Shown: piece by piece, positions 26,441-32,295 of the stretch
Numbering within the stretch: the stretch's first letter is position 1
How the letters are laid out: every line of letters starts with the position of its first letter
NCBI RefSeq assembly: GCF_028290645.1
Contig: NZ_JAQGJL010000069.1
Span: 1 to 32,295 of the forward strand
From: Devosia sp.
Lineage (GTDB): Bacteria; Pseudomonadota; Alphaproteobacteria; Rhizobiales; Devosiaceae
Length of the DNA stretch: 32,295 nucleotides
Direction of reading: 5' to 3'
Made by a program: the position numbers and the translations under genes
Notes under the pieces: model-generated
What the model was told of the DNA's origin: nothing
The model's input: the letters and a program-made list of their open reading frames with translations, nothing else
The model's database searches: none

Positions 26441-27235
26441 ATGTCCAGCATCAAGCGCACCATCCAGGTTCTCGACCTGCTGGCCCGCAAGGGCGCGCTG
26501 AGCGCGCGCGGCGTGGCGCAGCAGTTGAGCCTGCCCGTCGGCTCGGTGCACCGGCTGCTGATCGACCTCAGCGACGAGAACGTGGTCGAGCGCAACGCCG
26601 AGGGCGCCTGGCAGCTCTCCTACCGGCTGCTCGCCATCACCGACCTGCAGCTCGACGGCGTCGCGTTTCCGCGGCTCGCGCGGCCGTTCTGCGAGGCGAT
26701 CGCCGAAAGGACCCGCGAGACCGTGAACGTCAACGCGCTGAGCGGCGAAGGCTGTGTCTGCATCGACAAGGTGCGCGGCAACGAGGGCATGCAGCTCGAC
26801 TGGCGCATCGGCTCGCGCGGCCCCCTCCATTGCGGCGGCAGCGCCAAGGCGATCCTCGCCATCCTCGGCGAAGCCGATCAGCAGCGGGTGCTGGCCCAGC
26901 CCATGGCCTCCCTCACCCGCTACACCATTACCGACCCTGCGGAACTGAGGGCCGAACTCGCCCGCACCCGCAAGCGCGGCTACGCCATCGACAACCAGGA
27001 AGTGGTGGTTGGCGTGTTCTGCGTGGGGGTACCCATCGTCGATCGGCTCGGCCGGCCGGTCGGTGCCCTCAGCATCTCCGGCCCCTCCCCCAAGGCGCCG
27101 GGAGCGGCCGTCCAGCCGCTGGTCGATCTGTTGAGCGACGCGGCGAGCACCGTCAGCAGACGGCTCGGCTACACCGGGCAATGGCCGCCGCAGCAGGCCG
27201 GCGAGCGGGCGCTCGCAACCGTAACCACACATTGA
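26441..27235 (+). CDS. IclR-family transcriptional regulator
   Basis: wHTH 'SIKRTIQVLDLLARKGALSARGVAQQLSLPVGSVHRLLIDLSDENVVER' and effector domain '...IGSRGPLHCGGSAKAILAIL...RKRGYAIDNQEVVVGVFCVGVPIVD'. Confidence 0.96.
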   Translation: MSSIKRTIQVLDLLARKGALSARGVAQQLSLPVGSVHRLLIDLSDENVVERNAEGAWQLSYRLLAITDLQLDGVAFPRLARPFCEAIAERTRETVNVNALSGEGCVCIDKVRGNEGMQLDWRIGSRGPLHCGGSAKAILAILGEADQQRVLAQPMASLTRYTITDPAELRAELARTRKRGYAIDNQEVVVGVFCVGVPIVDRLGRPVGALSISGPSPKAPGAAVQPLVDLLSDAASTVSRRLGYTGQWPPQQAGERALATVTTH

Positions 27236-27245
27236 GGACTAAGAC

Positions 27246-27551
27246 ATGCGTTCCGCCTGGGTGATGAAGCTGAAGCCCGGCCAAGAGGCCGAATACAAGC
27301 GCAAGCACGACGAGATCTGGCCCGAGATGGTGGCGCTGCTGAAAAGCCAGGGCGTCTACAACTACTCTATCTACCGCCACGGCCTCTTGCTGTTCGCCTA
27401 TCTCGAAAAGCCCGACGACGCGCCGTCGCAGACCGAGGGTGTCGATCCGGTGATCCAGCGCTGGTGGGAGTGGATGGCGCCGCACATGGAGACCCATCCC
27501 GACAACCGGCCGATCGCCGAGCCGGTCGAAGAAATGTTCCGGCTGGATTGA
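27246..27551 (+). CDS. rhaM: L-rhamnose mutarotase
   Basis: MRSAWVMKLKPGQEAEYKRKHDEIWPEMVALLKSQGVYNYSIYRHGLLLFAYLE...WWEWMAPHMETHPDNRP. Confidence 0.93.
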   Translation: MRSAWVMKLKPGQEAEYKRKHDEIWPEMVALLKSQGVYNYSIYRHGLLLFAYLEKPDDAPSQTEGVDPVIQRWWEWMAPHMETHPDNRPIAEPVEEMFRLD

Positions 27552-27560
27552 GGACGAACG

Positions 27561-28442
27561 ATGCTGCAAGTCGTCGATCCGCACATCCACCTGTGGGACC
27601 TCTGGACCCGCATCTACCCGCATTTCGAAAAGCCGGGCAAAGGCGGCGCCAATGCCGCGATCTCGCGCAGCTACCTACTCGAGGAATATCTCGAGGAGGG
27701 CGGTGACGAGGTCGAGGTGGTCGGCGCGGTGCATGTCGAGGCCTTCCCCACCGATCCGGTGAAGGAAAGCGAGACCCTGCAGGCGGTGGCCGATCGCAGC
27801 CCCGTGCCGATCGTGCTCGTCGCCCATGGCGACCTTGCGGCGCCCGATTTCCCCGCCCTGCTCGACCGCCACGCGCAGTTCCCGATCTTCCGCGGCATCC
27901 GGCAGGTGGTGAACCGGCATGCGGACCCCAGGCTCAACTACATCACGCGCGACCTGATGTACGAGCCGACCTGGATCGACGGTCTCAAGGAACTCGGCCG
28001 CCGCGGCCTGTCGTTCGACCTGCAGCTCTATCCGCACCAGATGGAGAAGGCGGCGGAGCTCGCCGCCGCGGCGTCCGATACGCAGATCATCCTCAACCAC
28101 GCCGGCATGTGGGCGGATCGCGATCTGGCCGGCTGGAAGGCCTGGAAGGCCGGGATGCGGGCACTTGCGGCAGAGCCGAACATCGCGGTGAAGATCAGCG
28201 GGCTCGGCATGCTGGACAAGGCCTGGACGGTGGAGAGCTTCCGGCCGCTGGTGCTTGAGACCATCGAAATCTTCGGCACGGATCGGGCGATGTTCGCCTC
28301 GAACTTCCCCGTCGACAAGCTGACCAGCGATTTTCCGACGCTGTGGAAGGCGTTCGCGAGGATCACCGAGGGCGCGTCGGAGACTGAAAAAGCGGGATTG
28401 TTCCGCGACAATTCGAGAAAGTTCTACCGCATTTCCAACTGA
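27561..28442 (+). CDS. Amidohydrolase-superfamily sugar lactonase (L-rhamnono-/L-fucono-lactonase-like, COG3618 type)
   Basis: 'VVDPHIHLWDL...FPIFRGIRQVVN...GLSFDLQLYPHQM...IILNHAGMW...VKISGLGMLDK...MFASNFPVDKL'. Confidence 0.88.
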   Translation: MLQVVDPHIHLWDLWTRIYPHFEKPGKGGANAAISRSYLLEEYLEEGGDEVEVVGAVHVEAFPTDPVKESETLQAVADRSPVPIVLVAHGDLAAPDFPALLDRHAQFPIFRGIRQVVNRHADPRLNYITRDLMYEPTWIDGLKELGRRGLSFDLQLYPHQMEKAAELAAAASDTQIILNHAGMWADRDLAGWKAWKAGMRALAAEPNIAVKISGLGMLDKAWTVESFRPLVLETIEIFGTDRAMFASNFPVDKLTSDFPTLWKAFARITEGASETEKAGLFRDNSRKFYRISN

Positions 28443-28498
28443 ATTCCGGCTCCCGACGTGGCGCCGGCACGACATATGACGACCGAGGAGTCTGTTAC

Positions 28499-29683
28499 GT
28501 GAAGATCAAGTCCATCGAAGCCTTTGCCATCACCAATCCGATTGCCGGCGGCACCTACGAAGAGGCCAAGCAGAAGGGCACGGCGCGCCGTCCGCCCTGG
28601 ACCAAGGATGCCGAGGTCGCCAACCCGATGTCGCGCTATCCGCGCTACAAGGCGCTGCGCGCGTCGTGGAATGCCGCCTTCCCGGCGGTCGGCGTGCTGG
28701 TCACTGCCGATGATGGTTCGTGGGGCTTCGGCACCACCGGCTACGGCCAGCCCTCGATCAGCCTGATCAACGACCATATCGGCCCGCTGCTGGTGGGCGA
28801 GAACGCGCTGGCCACCGAAAAGCTCTACGACATGATGATGCGCATCACGTCGCCCTACTCTCCGTCGGGCCTCGCCTCCTATGCCATCAGCGGCATCGAC
28901 CTGGCGCTGTGGGACCTGAAGGGCAAGGTGCTGAACCTGCCGGTCTACGAGCTCGCCGGGGGCGCCGCCCGCGACAAGCAGTTCGTCTACGCCACCGGCA
29001 ACGACACCGACTGGCACATGGAACTGGGCTTCAAGGCCACCAAGCTCGCCTGCCCCTACGGCACCGCCGACGGTCTCGAGGCGCTTGACAAGAACGAGGA
29101 GTTCGTCGGCAAGGCGCGCGAGCTGATCGGGCCGCATGTCGAGCTGATGCTCGACTGCTGGATGGCCTTCGACGTCGAGTTCGCGGTGCGCCTGGCGCAC
29201 CGGCTGAAGCCGTTCAATTTGAAGTGGATGGAAGACTGCCTGATCCCCGAGGATCACACCTCGCACAAGGCGCTGCGTGAGCGCCTGCCGTGGCAGACGC
29301 TGTCGACCGGCGAGCACTGGTACACGCCCTACACCTTCTTCGAGGCGGCCAAGGATCGCGTCGTCGACATCTTCCAGCCCGACATCCACTGGGTCGGCGG
29401 CTTCACCGCGGTGCAGAAGATCACCGCCATCGCCGATGCAGCGGGCCTCGAGGTGATCTGCCACGCGGGCATGAACACGCCCTACGGGCAGCACTTCAAT
29501 TACTCCTCGCCCAATTCCCGGTGGGGCGAGTTCTTCGTCGGCGGCGCGCCGGGCGTGCCGCTCAAGGAAACCAACAACTACCCCGGCATGGCCGTGCCCA
29601 AGGACGGCTACGTGGTGGTCAGCGACGAGCCCGGCTTCGGCCACGGCCTGTCGAAAGAGGCCATCGAGGGGATGGCTCTCTGA
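28499..29683 (+). CDS. Enolase-superfamily sugar acid dehydratase, L-rhamnonate dehydratase-like
   Basis: GTG start; 'GFKATKLACPYGTADGLEALDKN...VELMLDCWMAFDVEFAVRLAHRLKPFNLKWMEDCLIPEDHTSHKAL...DIFQPDIHWVGGFTAVQKI...VICHAGMNT'. Confidence 0.88.
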   Translation: MKIKSIEAFAITNPIAGGTYEEAKQKGTARRPPWTKDAEVANPMSRYPRYKALRASWNAAFPAVGVLVTADDGSWGFGTTGYGQPSISLINDHIGPLLVGENALATEKLYDMMMRITSPYSPSGLASYAISGIDLALWDLKGKVLNLPVYELAGGAARDKQFVYATGNDTDWHMELGFKATKLACPYGTADGLEALDKNEEFVGKARELIGPHVELMLDCWMAFDVEFAVRLAHRLKPFNLKWMEDCLIPEDHTSHKALRERLPWQTLSTGEHWYTPYTFFEAAKDRVVDIFQPDIHWVGGFTAVQKITAIADAAGLEVICHAGMNTPYGQHFNYSSPNSRWGEFFVGGAPGVPLKETNNYPGMAVPKDGYVVVSDEPGFGHGLSKEAIEGMAL

Positions 29684-29711
29684 GTTCTGTCAACGGTCGA
29701 TCAACGACCAG

Positions 29712-31508
29712 ATGAGGAGGATCCGAATGATACGTGCATCTTTGAGAAAGCATCTGTTCGGCAGCGCCATGGCGCTGCTGGCAGTGCCGCTGCTGGCATC
29801 CACCGCCTTCGCGCAGGTGGCCGACGTGCCGCGCAACGAAACGCTGGTGCTGACGCCATGGGGCGACCAGCCGGCCCAGTTCGCCAACACCGAGAACTGG
29901 CACCCGTACCTGACCTCGATCACGCACCAGCGCGACGTGATGCAGTTCACCGTCAACGAGGCGCTGTTCTACACCAACCTCAACGACGGCAAGCTGATCC
30001 CGTGGCAGGCCGAGAGCTTCGAATATGCTCCCGACTTCCTCAGCGCCAAGATCAAGCTGCGCGACGGGGTCGAATGGTCGGACGGCCAGAAGTTCACTGC
30101 CGACGACGTGAAGTTCACGCTCGAAGCCATCCGCGATGCCCCGCCCGAAGTCGGTGGCTCGGCCGCCTACAAGGAGTGGATCAAGGACGTCACGGTCGAT
30201 GACCCGCTGAACGTCACCATCAACTTCACCAAGCCTGCGCCGCGCTTCGTCCGCGACTTCCTCGCGCTCGGACACGAGAACCACTACCCGATCCTGCCCA
30301 AGCACATCTGGGAAGGCCAGGATATCGCGACCTTCACCAATTTCGACCTCGCCAAGGGCTGGCCGGTCGGCACCGGCGCCTACAAGCTGGTCTCGACCAC
30401 CAACCAGCAGGAGATCTTCGATCGCCGCGACGACTGGTGGGGCGCCAAGGTCGGCTTCCAGGACCTGCCGGCGCCCAAGCGCATCACCCTCGTCCCCGTC
30501 TCCAGCGACGACGCGATGGGCCAGCTGCATATCGCCAACCAGGTCGACGGCGGCCGCCAGCTGCTGATCGGCACGTTCGAGGCGGCGCGCGCCCAGAACG
30601 ACAAGCTCGCCTCGTGGAACGCCGAAGGCCCGAACTGGGGCGCTCCGGACGGCTGCGACTACTCGCTGGTGTTCAACCAGATGCGGGAACCGTGGAACGA
30701 CGTGAACGTCCGCTACGCGATGAACTACGCCATCGACCGCGCCGCCATCAACGACATCGGCTACGAAGGCGGCCAGAAGCCGGTGACCTTCGCCTTCTCC
30801 AACTACATGGCCGGCACCTGGCTCGGCGAGGGCAGCCCGCTCAAGGCCGTGCTCGACAAGTACAACCTCGACAACCCGGATCCGGCCAAGGTCGAGGAGT
30901 ACATGACCAAGGCCGGCTACGCCAAGGACGCCAACGGCCTCTGGGCCAAGGACGGCAAGCCGCTCACGGTTACTGTGCGCACCCCGGCCTTCATCCAGCC
31001 GACGCTTGCTCCCTTGACCCAGCAGCTCAAGAACGCGGGCTTCGATGCCGTGCAGGCTCCGGTGGATGACACCTGGCTGCCCGACATCCAGAGCGGCAAC
31101 TTCGACACGATGATCTTCGTGCACTGCGGCAGCCTTTCGGAGCCGCTCGAGACGCTGCAGCACTACCACAGCAAGTTCGCTCGCCCGCTCGGCGAGAACA
31201 TCCCGAACGCCGTTGCTGCGTCGCGCTATATGAACCCGGAATACGACAAGCTGATCGACGCCATGGACGCGGTACCGGCCAGCACCGATCCGAACTCCGA
31301 CTACATGAAGAACGCCGTCGCCGCCCTCGACATCGCCCTGCGTGACCTGCCGCAGATCGACCTGCTCGAGGAATATCACGTGGTCACCTTCAACAACACG
31401 TACTGGACCGGCTGGCCGTCGGCCGCCGACCCGTACGTGGCGCCGTATACCCCGTGGGAGGCGTTCAACGTCGTCATCCACAACCTGAAGCCGACCGGCG
31501 CTCAGTAA
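29712..31508 (+). CDS. ABC transporter substrate-binding protein, family 5 (oligopeptide/oligosaccharide type)
   Basis: Signal peptide then 'FSAKIKLRDGVEWSDGQKFTADDVKFTLEAI...FVRDFLALGHENHYPILPKHIWEG...' typical SBP_bac_5. Confidence 0.93.
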   Translation: MRRIRMIRASLRKHLFGSAMALLAVPLLASTAFAQVADVPRNETLVLTPWGDQPAQFANTENWHPYLTSITHQRDVMQFTVNEALFYTNLNDGKLIPWQAESFEYAPDFLSAKIKLRDGVEWSDGQKFTADDVKFTLEAIRDAPPEVGGSAAYKEWIKDVTVDDPLNVTINFTKPAPRFVRDFLALGHENHYPILPKHIWEGQDIATFTNFDLAKGWPVGTGAYKLVSTTNQQEIFDRRDDWWGAKVGFQDLPAPKRITLVPVSSDDAMGQLHIANQVDGGRQLLIGTFEAARAQNDKLASWNAEGPNWGAPDGCDYSLVFNQMREPWNDVNVRYAMNYAIDRAAINDIGYEGGQKPVTFAFSNYMAGTWLGEGSPLKAVLDKYNLDNPDPAKVEEYMTKAGYAKDANGLWAKDGKPLTVTVRTPAFIQPTLAPLTQQLKNAGFDAVQAPVDDTWLPDIQSGNFDTMIFVHCGSLSEPLETLQHYHSKFARPLGENIPNAVAASRYMNPEYDKLIDAMDAVPASTDPNSDYMKNAVAALDIALRDLPQIDLLEEYHVVTFNNTYWTGWPSAADPYVAPYTPWEAFNVVIHNLKPTGAQ

Positions 31509-31509
31509 A

Positions 31510-31526
31510 ACGGTCCTCCCGACCGT
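31510..31526 (+). other. Hairpin ACGGTC-CTCCC-GACCGT immediately after SBP stop
   Basis: Perfect 6-bp arms. Confidence 0.6.
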
Positions 31527-31527
31527 A

Positions 31528-31556
31528 GCGGGCGGCGGCAGTTCTCCGCCGCCCGC
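31528..31556 (+). other. Perfect 11-bp hairpin GCGGGCGGCGG-CAGTTCT-CCGCCGCCCGC between SBP and permease
   Basis: 11-bp arms, 7-nt loop, directly adjacent to the preceding hairpin; no U tract. Confidence 0.8.
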
Positions 31557-31608
31557 ACCCCGTGACCGTTCGATGCCAATTGGAGACGGACCCGTGCAAC
31601 ACCCACCG

Positions 31609-31690
31609 ATGCCATCCCTGCCAAAGCGGGGATCCAACTATCAGCTGGCGCCAACGGAGGCCTGGGTCCCTGCTTTCGCAGCGATGACAC
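31609..31690. repeat. Imperfect palindromic intergenic element (REP-like), two 30-bp arms around a 22-nt centre
   Basis: Left ATGCCATCCCTGCCAAAGCGGGGATCCAAC (31609-31638) against reverse complement of right CCTGGGTCCCTGCTTTCGCAGCGATGACAC (31661-31690), about 8 mismatches of 30. Confidence 0.6.
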
Positions 31691-31736
31691 ACGGGGTGTG
31701 CCGAGCTCACGGGCAGTCGGCAGGATTGGTTTGCCG

Positions 31737-32295
31737 ATGAGCAAGGAACTCCTGCGCTACCTCGCGACGCGGTTCGGCCAGCTGCTGCTGATCGTCTTCG
31801 TGGCGGTGAGCGTCAACTTCATCATCCCGCGGCTCCTGCCCGGCGATCCGGTGCAGACGGCGCTGGCGCGGCTGCAGACCAGCGGCGGCGCGCAGAATGT
31901 CGATATCCAGGCGGTGTCGGCCGCCTATCGGGCCCGCTACGGCCTCGATGCGCCGATCTGGCAGCAATACATCAACTACTGGCGCGACCTGCTGACGCTC
32001 GATCTCGGCGTATCGTTCGCCAACTTCCCCGAGAAAGTGTCGACCATGATCGGCAACGCGCTGCCCTGGTCGGTGGCGCTGCTGACGGTCGCGACGCTGA
32101 TTGCCTTCCTGGTGGGCTCGATCCTCGGGGCGCGGCTCGCCTGGCCGAGGGCCGGACGCGGGATCCGGTCGCTCGTGCCGATGCTGATGATCCTCACCTC
32201 GATCCCGTTCTACCTGCTCGCCATCATCCTCATCTATTTCTTCGCCGTGGTGCTGAAATGGTTGCCGCCCGCGGGCGGCGTCGACACCACGCGCA
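31737..32295 (+). CDS. ABC transporter permease (DppB/OppB-like), 3' truncated by window
   Basis: MSKELLRYLATRFGQLLLIVFVAVSVNFIIPRLLPGDPVQTAL...YGLDAPIWQQYINYWRDLLTLDLGVSFANFPEKVSTMI; open to window end. Confidence 0.92.
   Translation, partial: MSKELLRYLATRFGQLLLIVFVAVSVNFIIPRLLPGDPVQTALARLQTSGGAQNVDIQAVSAAYRARYGLDAPIWQQYINYWRDLLTLDLGVSFANFPEKVSTMIGNALPWSVALLTVATLIAFLVGSILGARLAWPRAGRGIRSLVPMLMILTSIPFYLLAIILIYFFAVVLKWLPPAGGVDTTR

Noticed and set aside
1-32295. CRISPR arrays, tRNA/rRNA genes, transposases, integrases, toxin-antitoxin pairs or phage-defence genes
   Set aside because: Looked for in the ORF list and intergenic text; none supported.

Overview
This 32.3 kb window is high-GC bacterial chromosome. 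Gene content and EcfG-type promoter motifs suggest an alphaproteobacterium of the Rhizobiales, perhaps Devosia-like (inference only). It is mostly carbohydrate catabolism and transport. Left block: the end of a GH43 arabinanase-like gene, a polytopic membrane protein, a LacI regulator, a GH2 glycosidase and a CUT1-type sugar ABC transporter. Middle block, minus strand: four genes chained by 4-bp start/stop overlaps (fused glycosyltransferase, GT2 with an N-terminal extension, short GT2, FkbM methyltransferase), then an amidase and a mannonate dehydratase/KdgD pair. Next come a GAF-PAS-HWE histidine kinase with a single-domain response regulator, an MFS transporter, rpsU, and a set of small secreted or stress-type proteins. 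Right block: an IclR regulator, an L-rhamnose mutarotase/lactonase/L-rhamnonate-dehydratase operon and a family-5 SBP ABC transporter, whose permease runs off the end. Most notable non-coding observations: a GGAAC-N16-CGTT promoter upstream of the kinase/regulator pair, with two further near-consensus sites between the small stress-type genes; a 14-bp perfect palindrome overlapping a TTGACA -35 box before the sugar ABC operon; long perfect hairpins between SBP and permease genes in both ABC operons; an isolated intrinsic terminator about 170 nt beyond a DUF3606 gene (possible sRNA or long 3'UTR); and a 30-bp-arm imperfect palindromic element near the right end. No tRNA, rRNA, CRISPR array or mobile element was recognised. 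All product calls come from reading the translations; no searches were run.
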